Shown piece by piece: positions 7,551-21,332 of a stretch of DNA of 64,000 nt. The DNA is from Nocardia sp. BSTN01 (lineage in GTDB: Bacteria; Actinomycetota; Actinomycetes; Mycobacteriales; Mycobacteriaceae). The notes beneath the pieces were generated by a model. The model saw only the letters and a program-made list of their open reading frames with translations. It did not search any database and was not told where the DNA came from. The position numbers and the translations under genes are program-made. Every line of letters starts with the position of its first letter. Within the stretch, counting starts at the first letter, position 1. The stretch covers positions 62,001 through 126,000 of the forward strand of contig NZ_JADKYP010000005.1 of NCBI RefSeq assembly GCF_015354405.1, read 5' to 3'.

Positions 7551-8665
7551 GCGACCGCGCCGCGGTGATGGTGCTCGAGGACGGACGGGTGTTCCGGGGC
7601 CGGCGGTTCGGCGCCGAGGGCGAGACGCTGGGCGAGGCGGTGTTCTGCACCGCGATGACCGGCTATCAGGAAACCCTGACCGACCCCAGTTACCACCGCC
7701 AGATCGTGGTGGCCACCGCCCCGCAGATCGGCAACACCGGCTGGAACGACGAGGACGACGAGTCGAACCGCATCTGGGTGGCCGGGTACGCGGTCCGCGA
7801 CCCCGCGAAGCGGGCCTCGAACTGGCGCGCGACCACGACCCTGCAGGACGAGCTGGAGCGCCAGCACATCGTCGGCATCGCCGGCATCGACACCCGCGCG
7901 CTGGTGCGCCACCTGCGCACCCGCGGTTCGATGAAGGCGGGCATCTTCAGCGGTGACGCCGCCGCGGCCTCGACCGGGGAGTTGCTGAGCCGTGTCACCG
8001 GTCAGGCCTCGATGCTCGGCGCCGATCTGGCCGGGGAGGTCTCCACCGACGGCGTGTACACCATCGAGCCCGCCGGTGAGCACCGGTTCACCGTGGTCGC
8101 GGTCGATCTGGGGATCAAGACCAACACCCCGCGCATGTTCGCCGAGCGCGGCATCCGGGTGCACGTGGTGCCCTCCGGCGTGACGCTGGACCAGATCAAG
8201 GAGCTGAAGCCCGACGGTGTCTTCCTCTCCAACGGACCCGGCGACCCGGCCACTCAGGACGATGCGGTCGAGCTCACCAAATCCGTTCTGGGCGAAGGAC
8301 TTCCGCTGTTCGGAATCTGCTTCGGCAACCAGATCCTGGGCCGCGCGCTGGGCTTGGGCACCTACAAGATGAAGTTCGGTCACCGCGGCATCAACGTCCC
8401 GGTCATCGATCACACCACCGGCGCGGTCTCGATCACCGCGCAGAACCACGGCTTCGCGCTCGAAGGGGAGGCCGGACAGCGCTTCGACACCCCGTTCGGC
8501 GCCGCCGAGGTCAGCCACACCTGCGCCAACGACGGCACCGTCGAAGGGGTCCGCCTGGTGGACGGTCGCGCGTTCTCGGTGCAGTACCACCCGGAGGCCG
8601 CCGCGGGGCCGCACGATGCCGCCTATCTGTTCGACCGCTTCGCGGGTCTCATGGAGGAACGATGA
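7547..8665 (+). CDS. carA: Carbamoyl-phosphate synthase small (glutaminase) subunit (372 aa)
   Basis: Releases ammonia from glutamine for the large subunit encoded downstream. The N-terminal CarA domain ([14 protein letters not shown]) is followed by a class I glutamine amidotransferase domain with the nucleophile in [11 protein letters not shown] and the catalytic His-Glu pair in [15 protein letters not shown] at 7547 is preceded by GAGGTGAGCGA. The TGA overlaps the ATG of a 24-residue frame leading to carB. Confidence 0.97.
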   Translation: MSDRAAVMVLEDGRVFRGRRFGAEGETLGEAVFCTAMTGYQETLTDPSYHRQIVVATAPQIGNTGWNDEDDESNRIWVAGYAVRDPAKRASNWRATTTLQDELERQHIVGIAGIDTRALVRHLRTRGSMKAGIFSGDAAAASTGELLSRVTGQASMLGADLAGEVSTDGVYTIEPAGEHRFTVVAVDLGIKTNTPRMFAERGIRVHVVPSGVTLDQIKELKPDGVFLSNGPGDPATQDDAVELTKSVLGEGLPLFGICFGNQILGRALGLGTYKMKFGHRGINVPVIDHTTGAVSITAQNHGFALEGEAGQRFDTPFGAAEVSHTCANDGTVEGVRLVDGRAFSVQYHPEAAAGPHDAAYLFDRFAGLMEER

Positions 8666-8735
8666 GTCACAATGCGCAGCCCACTCGTCGTTCCGACCGG
8701 GTGCGGGTGTCCCGCAAGACACAGAAGGAAGCCTG

Positions 8736-8736
<1 letters not shown>
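8662..8736 (+). CDS. Possible 24-residue basic ORF linking carA and carB
   Basis: [24 protein letters not shown] fills the whole carA-carB gap. Its ATG overlaps the carA stop (ATGA, 8662-8665) with GGAGG five nt upstream (8653-8657), and its TGA overlaps the carB ATG (TGATG, 8734-8738). The carB ribosome-binding site AGAAGGAAG lies inside it. It is either a coupling device or a real basic micropeptide. Confidence 0.45.
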
Positions 8737-12062
<3,326 letters not shown>

Positions 12063-12076
12063 GAGGAGAGATAACG

Positions 12077-12463
12077 GTGGGAGCCATCGGTTTCGGCGCG
12101 GGAGTCCGGCCCCCGGGGGCCGGTCGGGCGACGACTCGGCGGATTCGGGGATTCGGCGCGGCGGAGGCGGCGCCGCCGGGAGGCGGTGACATCCGCCGGA
12201 TGCGCAACGTCGGCGGCTACAGCACGGTCGGTTTCCGGGCGATCCCGCCGATCGGGCGCAAGCCCGCGCCCGACGCCGACGCCGAGGCGGACGCGCTCAC
12301 CGACGCGGTGCTGGCCCGCGCGGACGAGGTTCTCGCCCAGGCCGACGAACTGCTCGCCTACGGCGGTGAGGATGCCTACGCCGAATCCGGGGCCGCCGCC
12401 GGTGCGCAGACCCCGGCCGCTCCGGCCGGGGACGAGCTGGCGGGCGCCGGGGCGAGCCGGTGA
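12077..12463 (+). CDS. Hypothetical protein between carB and pyrF (128 aa)
   Basis: GTG at 12077 follows AGGAGAG, and the stop overlaps the pyrF GTG (GTGA, 12460-12463), so it is embedded in the operon. The first 40 residues are Gly/Arg/Pro-rich; the middle reads [20 protein letters not shown], and a predicted helix follows ([20 protein letters not shown]) with an Ala-rich tail. No signal or membrane segment. Mycobacteria have nothing at this point. A shorter start at the internal ATG near 12199 is possible. Function unknown. Confidence 0.6.
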   Translation: MGAIGFGAGVRPPGAGRATTRRIRGFGAAEAAPPGGGDIRRMRNVGGYSTVGFRAIPPIGRKPAPDADAEADALTDAVLARADEVLAQADELLAYGGEDAYAESGAAAGAQTPAAPAGDELAGAGASR

Positions 12464-13284
12464 CGCCGTTCGGCCCGCGGCTGGCCGGCGCGATGGGCCG
12501 GCTGGGCCCGCTGTGCGCCGGTATCGATCCCCATCCGCAGTTGCTGCGTGCCTGGGGACTCGGCGAGGACGTCGAGGGCCTGAAACGGTTCTCCGACATC
12601 TGCGTCGAGGTGTTCGCGGGCCGGGTGGCGCTGGTGAAACCCCAGGTGGCGTTCTTCGAGGAGTACGGCTCCGGCGGGATCGTGGTGCTCGAGGACACCA
12701 TCGCCGCGCTGCGCGAGGCCGGCACGCTGGTGCTGGCCGACGCCAAGCGCGGCGATATCGGCTCGACCATGGCCGCCTACGCGCGGGCCTGGCTGGGCGA
12801 GGGTCCGCTGGCCAGTGATGCGGTGACGGTATCGCCGTACCTCGGCTTCGGTGCCCTCTCGCCCGCGCTCGACGCCGCGCGGTCGGCCGGTCGCGGGGTC
12901 TTCGTCCTGGCAGCCACCTCGAATCCGGAGGCCGCCCAGGTGCAGCGCGTCACCGCGGCCGACGGTCGCGGTGTCGCGCAGATCATGATCGACGAGGCGG
13001 CCGGCTGCAACGCCGGGGAAGAATTCGGATCGGTCGGCGTCGTGGTCGGCGCGACGCTCATCGAGCCGGTCGACGTGAGCAAGCTCAACGGTCCCGTGCT
13101 GATGCCCGGCGTCGGCGCCCAGGGCGGGGGAGCGGAGTCGATCCGCGCGCTGATCCCGTCCGACCGGTTCGCGGCCGTGGTCCCCAACGTCTCCCGGGAA
13201 TTGCTCGGCGCCGGGCCTTCGGTCGCGGCGATGCGCACCAAGATGCACAAGCTCGCCGACGAATTCGCCTTCCTGCAGGCCTGA
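12460..13284 (+). CDS. pyrF: Orotidine-5'-phosphate decarboxylase, type 2 (274 aa)
   Basis: Final step to UMP. The catalytic Lys-Asp network is [12 protein letters not shown], and the phosphate-binding region is PGVGAQGGG. The type 2 family (about 275 aa) is the one used by actinobacteria. Starts with GTG inside the stop of the preceding gene. It is the last gene of the pyr operon; a hairpin follows six nt after the stop. pyrD and pyrE are not in this window. Confidence 0.96.
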   Translation: MTPFGPRLAGAMGRLGPLCAGIDPHPQLLRAWGLGEDVEGLKRFSDICVEVFAGRVALVKPQVAFFEEYGSGGIVVLEDTIAALREAGTLVLADAKRGDIGSTMAAYARAWLGEGPLASDAVTVSPYLGFGALSPALDAARSAGRGVFVLAATSNPEAAQVQRVTAADGRGVAQIMIDEAAGCNAGEEFGSVGVVVGATLIEPVDVSKLNGPVLMPGVGAQGGGAESIRALIPSDRFAAVVPNVSRELLGAGPSVAAMRTKMHKLADEFAFLQA

Positions 13285-13289
13285 TCCGT

Positions 13290-13330
13290 TCCGCCCGGGT
13301 TCGGCGTGAGCCGTCGCGGGCCCGGGCGGA
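13290..13330 (+). terminator. Hairpin terminator after the pyr operon
   Basis: Perfect 10-bp stem TCCGCCCGGG / CCCGGGCGGA with a 21-nt loop, just after the pyrF stop. No T tract follows, which is common in actinobacterial terminators. Confidence 0.65.
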
Positions 13331-13876
13331 TCGCGTCCGCGACGCGCTGCCGTGCCGCGAACCGGCTGTCCCTCCGGAAGGCGACCGGTCTGTTTGCGTT
13401 TGCGGCTCGTTCGCACGCGCACGTGCCTGTTCCCGGGTGGGAAGTTACACACACGTGTTTTTCCGGCTCAGCGGTCCTTCCGGAGTGCCTTACAGCCCTG
13501 TTCCGCGTGTCGCCGACCGGTGCCGAGCGTGTCCGCACCGTCGCGCCACACCGCGACACGCTGGGGTAAAAATTCGCGACACGCGGAGAATTTTCAGAAA
13601 GTTCCAGGTCGCGCGATTACGGGTCGGTTACGGTCGCATCCGGTTGGCCTCGAATCCGCCGCCGAACCTGTCGAAAGCGGGATAAGCCCAGGTCATCGGC
13701 ATGTCGACGAAATCCTCCGGACCTGCGCCGCGACCGGGCGCATTCGGTCGCGTGACCTGCCCGGTAACGGGCTCGAATACCCGAATCGGGCGCTGACCTG
13801 GGGGGTGGGTTCGCAATCGGAGCGCCGCGTGGGTACGGTCGCTGAGACCACCGGGTTACCGGAGGTAGATCTAGCA
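13331..13876. other. 546-bp noncoding stretch before mihF with repeated GCGACACGC
   Basis: No convincing gene. It contains GCGACACGC at 13553-13561 and 13576-13584 and its inverse at 13505-13513. An AT-rich inverted repeat AAAATTC/GAATTTT (13569-13575 and 13588-13594) encloses one copy. A weak minus-strand frame at 13628-13816 has coding-like composition but no ribosome-binding site. Confidence 0.5.
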
Positions 13877-13918
13877 ATGAACGATGAGACGGAGGAACCG
13901 TGGCCCTTCCCCAGCTGA
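13877..13918 (+). CDS. Possible 13-residue upstream ORF overlapping the mihF start
   Basis: [13 protein letters not shown] has GGAGGT about 12 nt before its ATG and overlaps the mihF start out of frame, ending inside codon 7 of mihF. The mihF Shine-Dalgarno GGAGGA lies within it. Translation of this frame would interfere with or couple to mihF initiation. Confidence 0.3.
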   Translation: MNDETEEPWPFPS

Positions 13919-14220
13919 CTGACGAGCAGCGCGCCGCTGCTTTGGAGAAGGCGGCTGCCGCTCGCCGCGCTCGGGCAGAGCTCAAGGAGCGCTTGAAGCG
14001 TGGCGGCACTGACCTGAAGACGGTCCTGAAGGACGCCGAGACCGACGAGGTCCTCGGCAAGATGAAGGTATCCGCGCTGCTGGAGGCCCTGCCCAAGGTT
14101 GGCAAGGTCAAGGCGGCCGAGATCATGAGCGAGCTGGAGATCGCGCCGACCCGCCGCCTGCGGGGCCTGGGCGACCGGCAGCGCAAGGCGCTGCTGGCGA
14201 AGTTCGACTTCGAAGCCTGA
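13900..14220 (+). CDS. mihF: Actinobacterial integration host factor mIHF (106 aa)
   Basis: Nucleoid-associated DNA-bending protein unrelated to E. coli IHF. Conserved N-terminus [20 protein letters not shown], a long basic helix [16 protein letters not shown], then the helix-two-turn-helix DNA-binding segment [16 protein letters not shown] ending [15 protein letters not shown] at 13900 follows GGAGGA by three nt; this short form matches the established mIHF start. Eight bp separate it from gmk, so the two are co-transcribed as in mycobacteria. Confidence 0.93.
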   Translation: MALPQLTDEQRAAALEKAAAARRARAELKERLKRGGTDLKTVLKDAETDEVLGKMKVSALLEALPKVGKVKAAEIMSELEIAPTRRLRGLGDRQRKALLAKFDFEA

Positions 14221-14227
14221 TCCGAGG

Positions 14228-15149
<922 letters not shown>

Positions 15150-15202
15150 CCCTGCGGTCGTAACCCGCTGTCTCTCCACCGGACCGAAGAGGCTTGATTC
15201 AG

Positions 15203-16420
15203 ATGCGAATCGTTGTCGGCGTGGGCGGCGGGATCGCCGCCTACAAGGCGTGCTCGCTGGTGCGTAAGTTCACCGAGACCGGGCACGACGTCCGAGTCAT
15301 TCCCACCGAGTCCGCACTGCAGTTCGTCGGTAAGGCCACCTTCGAGGCGCTGTCGGGCAATCCGGTGCACACCGGGGTTTTCGCCGATGTGCCCGAGGTG
15401 CCGCATGTGCGCATCGGCCAGGAGGCCGATCTGGTGGTCATCGCCCCGGCCACCGCCGATCTGATGGCGCGCGCCGCCTCCGGCCGCGCCGACGATCTGC
15501 TCACCGCCACGCTGCTCACCGCCCGATGTCCGGTGGTCTTCGCTCCCGCGATGCACACCGAGATGTGGGAGCATCCGGCCACGGTCGCCAACGTCGCCAC
15601 GCTGCGCGCTCACGGCTCGACCGTGATGGAACCGGCTTCCGGGCGGCTCACCGGCGCCGATACCGGTCCCGGCCGCCTGCCCGAACCGGAGGAGATCTTC
15701 GCGCTGGCCTCGCTGCTGCTCGAGCGCTCCGACGCGCTGCCCCGCGATCTGGAGGGTCGCCGCGTCGTCGTCTCCGCGGGTGGCACCCGCGAACCGCTCG
15801 ATCCGGTCCGGTTCCTCGGCAATCGCAGTTCCGGCAAGCAGGGTTATGCCATGGCCCGGGTAGCCGCTCAGCGCGGTGCCCAGGTCACCCTGATCGCCGG
15901 CAACACCATCGGCCTGGAGCCGCCCGCCGCGGTCGAGGTCGTGCACGTGACGACCGCCGAGCAGATGGGCACCGCCGTCGACAAGCATTCCGCGGGCGCG
16001 GACGCGGTCATCATGGCCGCCGCGGTCGCCGATTTCCGGCCGGTCAACGTGGCCGCCGCGAAAATCAAAAAGGGTGCGCACGAACCGAATTCGATCGAAC
16101 TGACCAAGAATCGCGACATTCTGGCCGGGCTGGTGCAGGCACGGCGCGACGGGCAACTCGGCGGCCTGGCGATCGTCGGTTTCGCCGCCGAAACCGGCGA
16201 CGAACACGGCGATGTGCTGACCCACGCGCGGGCGAAACTGGCTCGCAAGGGCTGTGACCTGTTGGTGGTCAATGCCGTCGGCGAGGGTAAGGCGTTCGAG
16301 GTCGACAACAACGACGGCTGGCTGCTCGGCGCCGACGGCACCGAACAGGCGCTGGATCACGGTTCCAAGGCGCTGCTCGCCAGCCGGGTACTCGATGCGC
16401 TGGGCCCGCTCTTGCGTTGA
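15203..16420 (+). CDS. coaBC: Bifunctional phosphopantothenoylcysteine decarboxylase/synthetase (405 aa)
   Basis: Two steps of coenzyme A synthesis. N-terminal CoaC flavoprotein domain: VVGVGGGIAAYKA, catalytic His in NPVHTGVF, and APAMHTEMW (the mycobacterial variant of PAMNTNMW). C-terminal CoaB domain: VVSAGGTREPLDPVRFLGN, SSGKQGYAMA and the AAAKIKKG lysine motif. ATG at 15203 is preferred to a TTG at 15194 because AGAGG lies at the right distance for the ATG. Confidence 0.95.
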   Translation: MRIVVGVGGGIAAYKACSLVRKFTETGHDVRVIPTESALQFVGKATFEALSGNPVHTGVFADVPEVPHVRIGQEADLVVIAPATADLMARAASGRADDLLTATLLTARCPVVFAPAMHTEMWEHPATVANVATLRAHGSTVMEPASGRLTGADTGPGRLPEPEEIFALASLLLERSDALPRDLEGRRVVVSAGGTREPLDPVRFLGNRSSGKQGYAMARVAAQRGAQVTLIAGNTIGLEPPAAVEVVHVTTAEQMGTAVDKHSAGADAVIMAAAVADFRPVNVAAAKIKKGAHEPNSIELTKNRDILAGLVQARRDGQLGGLAIVGFAAETGDEHGDVLTHARAKLARKGCDLLVVNAVGEGKAFEVDNNDGWLLGADGTEQALDHGSKALLASRVLDALGPLLR

Positions 16421-16619
16421 GCCGCAAGCTGTTCGGCCGCACCGCTGCCATGGCGACGCGGTCCGGATGCTCGCGTCAGCGGGTTCGGGGGCCGGACGCC
16501 GGTGCTCCGCCCGGCCGTGGCAAGTTTGGAATAGTCTGAGGTAAAGGGTTGTGCGGTGACGCGATGCCGCTACTGTCGCATCCCGACATGAGAAACCCGT
16601 TGAGGGAGAGGGAACAACT
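16421..16619 (+). promoter_or_regulatory. metK upstream region (199 bp)
   Basis: Holds a -10-like TAGTCT near 16533 and a small hairpin (GATGC/GCATC, about 16562-16581) in the presumed leader. I find no SAM riboswitch core. Confidence 0.3.
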
Positions 16620-17834
<1,215 letters not shown>

Positions 17835-17872
17835 TCGGGTCCGCGCCTGCCGTGGCGGAAGCGGTAGAACCG

Positions 17873-17904
17873 ACGGCGCCCTCCGTTCCGACGGAGGGCG
17901 CCGT
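17873..17904 (+). terminator. metK terminator (14-bp perfect stem, UCCG loop)
   Basis: ACGGCGCCCTCCGT and ACGGAGGGCGCCGT pair perfectly around a 4-nt loop, followed by TTGCG. One of the strongest hairpins in the window. Confidence 0.85.
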
Positions 17905-17908
17905 TTGC

Positions 17909-20368
17909 GTGCCCGCGTCGTCGTCCGCGGCGCCGCTGGACGCGCAATCCTCCGACATTCCCGGGACTCCGGACGTATCGCCGGAAGCGAACACGCCCGG
18001 TGTGGTCCGCGGATCACTCCCGGCACCGGAAACCCTTGCGGCACAGGAGATAGCGCCGCATGCCGAATCCGACACAACGGACCCGGCGGCGATCGAAGAG
18101 CGCGGCTCCGATGCGGTCGCGGATTCGCGCACCGCGGGCGAGAAGGCTCGCGAAACCCGGCTCGACAAGCCGATCGCCCGGGTGCTGCCGTTGCTCGAAC
18201 CGGCCCATCTGGACCGCGATTTCGACTATTCGGTACCGCCGGAGATGGACGAGCTCGCCCAGCCCGGGGTGCGCGTGCGGGTGCGCTTCTCCGGCCGCCT
18301 GGTCGACGGATACATTCTCGAACGGCTCACGCGCACAGAGCATTCCGGCAAAATCCAGCCATTGCAGCGGGTGGTGTCCGGTGAACGGGTGCTGACCCCG
18401 GATACCGTCCGGCTGGTGTCCGCGGTCGCCGCGCGATACGCCGGCACCCGCGCCGACGTGCTGCGGCTGGCAATTCCACCGCGCCATGCGCGCACCGAGG
18501 CGGCCGAACCGAAACCCGTGGAACTGCCGGAGATTCCGGAGGATTTCCCGGCCTGGTCCCGCTATGTGCACGGCGAGTCCTTCCTGTCCGCGCTGCGGCG
18601 GGGCAGTGGTCCGCGCGCGGCCTGGCAGGCGATGCCCGGTGAGCAGTGGCCGCGCCGTCTCGCGGAGTTGGCGGCGACGACCGTCGCGAGCGGCCGGAGC
18701 GTGATAGTGATGGTTCCGGATCAGCGCGATCTGGACCGGGTGGTCGCGGATTGTGCTGCGCTGGTGGGGGATTCGGTGGTCGGGTTGTCGGCGGGGCTGG
18801 GTCCGGCGGCGAGGTACCGGCGCTGGCTCGCGGTGTTGCGCGGTTCGGCGCGGGTGGTGGTGGGGACGCGTAGTGCGGTCTTCGCGCCGGCGCGGGAACT
18901 GGGCCTGATCGTGGTGTGGGACGACGGTGACGACACCTATGCCGAACCGCGCGCACCCTATCCGCACGCCCGTGAGGTGGCGATGTTGCGCGCGCACGAA
19001 ACCGGTGCGGCATTCGTGGTAGCCGGGTTCGCGCGGACGGCGGAGGCGCAGGCCATCGTCGAATCCGGATGGGCGCACGATCTGATCGCCGACCGGAAGA
19101 CGTTGCGCGCCGACACCCCTCGAATCCACGCGCCGGGTGACAGCGATATCGCGCTGGAACGCGACCCGATGGCGCGGGCGATCCGCATCCCCGGCACCGC
19201 CTTCGCGGCGGCGCGCCGGGCCTTGGCCGCCGGTGACCCGGTGCTGGTGCAGGTCCCACGACGCGGATACGTTCCGGCGCTGGCGTGCGCCACATGCCGA
19301 ACCCCGGCCCGCTGCAGGCACTGCAACGGCCCGCTGTCGCTGCCGGAGAGCGGTACCTGGGGCAGGCGGGAGGCCCGGCCGGCCACCGATTCCCGGAGCG
19401 GGGGGCAGTCCCGGAATGGGTCGGTGCGGTCGGCCCGTGATGTGACCGCCGCCGGCCGGGCCGGTGAGACAACCGCCGGGAATCATCCAGCGGGACATGC
19501 CGGCCCGCGGGATCCGGATCCCGTACGCACGGATACGACTGCCGGTGAACGCCGACCAGCGGCAGTTCCCTTGGGCAGCAAGGCTTCCGGCGATATCGCC
19601 CAGAGCCCGAGTTGTCGCTGGTGCGGCAAGGTGGAACCGGCCTTCCGGTGTGGCACGTGCGGTTCGCGGGTGCTGCGGGCGGTGGTGATCGGCGCCCAGC
19701 GCACCGCGGAGGAACTGGGTCGGGCCTTTCCCGGTGTGCCGATCCGCGGTTCGGGCGGCACCGCCGTGCTGGATACGGTGCCGGACGGCCCGCAGGTGGT
19801 GGTGGCGACCATCGGTGCCGAGCCCACGGTGCCGGGCGGCTACGCGGTGGCGCTGCTGCTCGACGGCTGGGCGCTGCTCGGCCGAGCGGACCTGCGGGCC
19901 GCCGAGGATGCGCTGCGGCGCTGGATGTCCGCCGCTGCCCTGGTCCGCCCCTCCGGCGAAGTGCTCGTGATGGCCGAACCGGCGTTGCCGACGGTGCAGG
20001 CGCTGGTGCGCTGGGATCCGATCGGCCATGCCCGCCACGAATTGACCGCTCGCAGCGAGGTCCGCTTCCCGCCCGCGGTGCGCTTGGCCGCCGTGGACGG
20101 GACGACCGCCACCATCGGCGAGCTCCTCGGTGAGACGGCCCTTCCGGACGGCGTCGAAGTGCTGGGCCCGGTACCGCTGCCGCCCGGCGCCCGCACCCCG
20201 TTCTCCGGCGACGCCGCGCCCGCCGAGGTCGAACGGATGATTCTGCGGGTCGACCGGCGGGCGGGCTCGGCGCTGTCGCGCGCACTGGCCGCCGCGCTGG
20301 CGGTGCGCAGTAGTCATCGCTCGGACGGTCCGTTGCGGGTGCAGATCGATCCGGTCGACATCGGCTGA
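17909..20368 (+). CDS. priA: PriA-like primosomal protein N', helicase-degenerate (about 819 aa)
   Basis: Replication-restart DNA-binding protein. RVLPLLEPAHLDRDFDYSVP opens the 3'-DNA-binding domain. As in other actinobacteria the Walker A is missing (ASGRSVIVMVPD) and the DEEH box is replaced by VVWDDGDDTY, so helicase activity is unlikely. Zinc-binding cysteines are CATCRTPARCRHC and, after an unusual insertion of about 90 low-complexity residues (roughly 479-567), CRWCGK and RCGTCGSR. The start is uncertain: GTG at 17909 lies just after the metK terminator; a GTG at 18002 is an alternative. The first 85 residues are disordered. Confidence 0.85.
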   Translation: MPASSSAAPLDAQSSDIPGTPDVSPEANTPGVVRGSLPAPETLAAQEIAPHAESDTTDPAAIEERGSDAVADSRTAGEKARETRLDKPIARVLPLLEPAHLDRDFDYSVPPEMDELAQPGVRVRVRFSGRLVDGYILERLTRTEHSGKIQPLQRVVSGERVLTPDTVRLVSAVAARYAGTRADVLRLAIPPRHARTEAAEPKPVELPEIPEDFPAWSRYVHGESFLSALRRGSGPRAAWQAMPGEQWPRRLAELAATTVASGRSVIVMVPDQRDLDRVVADCAALVGDSVVGLSAGLGPAARYRRWLAVLRGSARVVVGTRSAVFAPARELGLIVVWDDGDDTYAEPRAPYPHAREVAMLRAHETGAAFVVAGFARTAEAQAIVESGWAHDLIADRKTLRADTPRIHAPGDSDIALERDPMARAIRIPGTAFAAARRALAAGDPVLVQVPRRGYVPALACATCRTPARCRHCNGPLSLPESGTWGRREARPATDSRSGGQSRNGSVRSARDVTAAGRAGETTAGNHPAGHAGPRDPDPVRTDTTAGERRPAAVPLGSKASGDIAQSPSCRWCGKVEPAFRCGTCGSRVLRAVVIGAQRTAEELGRAFPGVPIRGSGGTAVLDTVPDGPQVVVATIGAEPTVPGGYAVALLLDGWALLGRADLRAAEDALRRWMSAAALVRPSGEVLVMAEPALPTVQALVRWDPIGHARHELTARSEVRFPPAVRLAAVDGTTATIGELLGETALPDGVEVLGPVPLPPGARTPFSGDAAPAEVERMILRVDRRAGSALSRALAAALAVRSSHRSDGPLRVQIDPVDIG

Positions 20369-20412
20369 GGCACAAGCGGATTCGGCGCGGCGGGCGCGGC
20401 GCGGGGTGATGG

Positions 20413-21252
20413 TCAGCGGAACATGTCGATATTGCGTCGCGCCCACGCCGAGAAGGGCCGCGGTGCCCGGCCGAGGACCGCCTCGACATCGCCGCTGACC
20501 CGCAGTTCCTCGGCAGTCGGCGCACCGATGATCGCCAGCGTGGTGTCGGCGGCGTCGGCGGGCATCACGGTGAGCAGTTGCGCGTACGCCTGCTCGGCTG
20601 TCTGCTCGACGAAACGCACCGGCTCGCCGAGCGTTTCGGCCAAGTCCCGCACCCGGTCACGCGGCGATTCGGGCGCGGGACCGGTCAGCACGTAGGTCCG
20701 GCCGGCGTGGCCGGGCTCGCGCAGGGCGACGGCGGCCACGGCGGCGATATCGTCGGGGTCCACGAAGGGAATCGCGACATCACCGAACGGCGCGGTGACC
20801 GTTCGCTGCGTGCGCACCGCGTCCGCCCACATCGCGACGTTCGATTGAAAACCGCTCGGCCGCAATATGGTCCATTCCAGCCCCGAGTTCCGGACGGCAA
20901 CTTCGACTTGCTTGCCGAACTGTCCGTGCGAGGCGCTGCCGGGCCGGGTTCCGACGCCCTGGGATGACAACAGGACGATGCGCCGCACTCCCGCATCCCG
21001 GGCCGCGGCCAGCACTTCCGGCACATCTGCTGCCAGCGATCCCGGCGCGAGCAGGAGGAACAGCTGCTCCGCACCGTCGAGGGCTGCCGTGACCTCGCCC
21101 GTCTTCGTCAGATCGGCCGCGATGTGCCGCACGCCGTGGGGGAGGTCGTCGGGACGGCGGCGGGATACGGCGGTCACCTTCTCACCGGCTTCGGCGAGCA
21201 TCCGCACCAACGGCCGTCCGACGTTACCGGTCGCTCCGGTTACCACGATCAT
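20413..21252 (-). CDS. NAD(P)-binding NmrA-like reductase/epimerase-type protein (279 aa)
   Basis: Rossmann protein of the atypical short-chain dehydrogenase (NmrA/QOR2-like) group: MIVVTGATGNVGRPLV binds the dinucleotide, followed by IVLLSSQGVG and a C-terminal FSAWARRN. The active-site tyrosine of classical SDRs is not evident. ATG at 21252 follows AGGAG by six nt. It is divergent from the TetR gene across 73 bp containing two inverted repeats, so it is probably the TetR target; its substrate may be a quinone or reactive electrophile (inference). Confidence 0.82.
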   Translation of the reverse strand: MIVVTGATGNVGRPLVRMLAEAGEKVTAVSRRRPDDLPHGVRHIAADLTKTGEVTAALDGAEQLFLLLAPGSLAADVPEVLAAARDAGVRRIVLLSSQGVGTRPGSASHGQFGKQVEVAVRNSGLEWTILRPSGFQSNVAMWADAVRTQRTVTAPFGDVAIPFVDPDDIAAVAAVALREPGHAGRTYVLTGPAPESPRDRVRDLAETLGEPVRFVEQTAEQAYAQLLTVMPADAADTTLAIIGAPTAEELRVSGDVEAVLGRAPRPFSAWARRNIDMFR

Positions 21253-21265
21253 CGTCACTCCTAAG

Positions 21266-21281
21266 TTAGTTGACTGACTAA
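21266..21281. promoter_or_regulatory. Inverted repeat, probable TetR operator (nmrA side)
   Basis: TTAGT-tgactg-ACTAA, centred 21 bp upstream of the NmrA-like start. It shares TAGTCA-type half-sites with the second repeat at 21315-21332. Confidence 0.6.
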
Positions 21282-21314
21282 CCTGACCGTACGGCATCGT
21301 CGGCGGGGTGTCTA

Positions 21315-21332
21315 TAGTCAGTTGTATGACTA
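21315..21332. promoter_or_regulatory. Inverted repeat, probable TetR operator (tetR side)
   Basis: TAGTCA-gttgta-TGACTA overlaps the ATG of the TetR gene (21326), consistent with autorepression. Confidence 0.6.

Noticed and set aside
16421-16619. Possible SAM riboswitch before metK
   Set aside because: Only a 5-bp hairpin and no conserved SAM-I/II core are seen.
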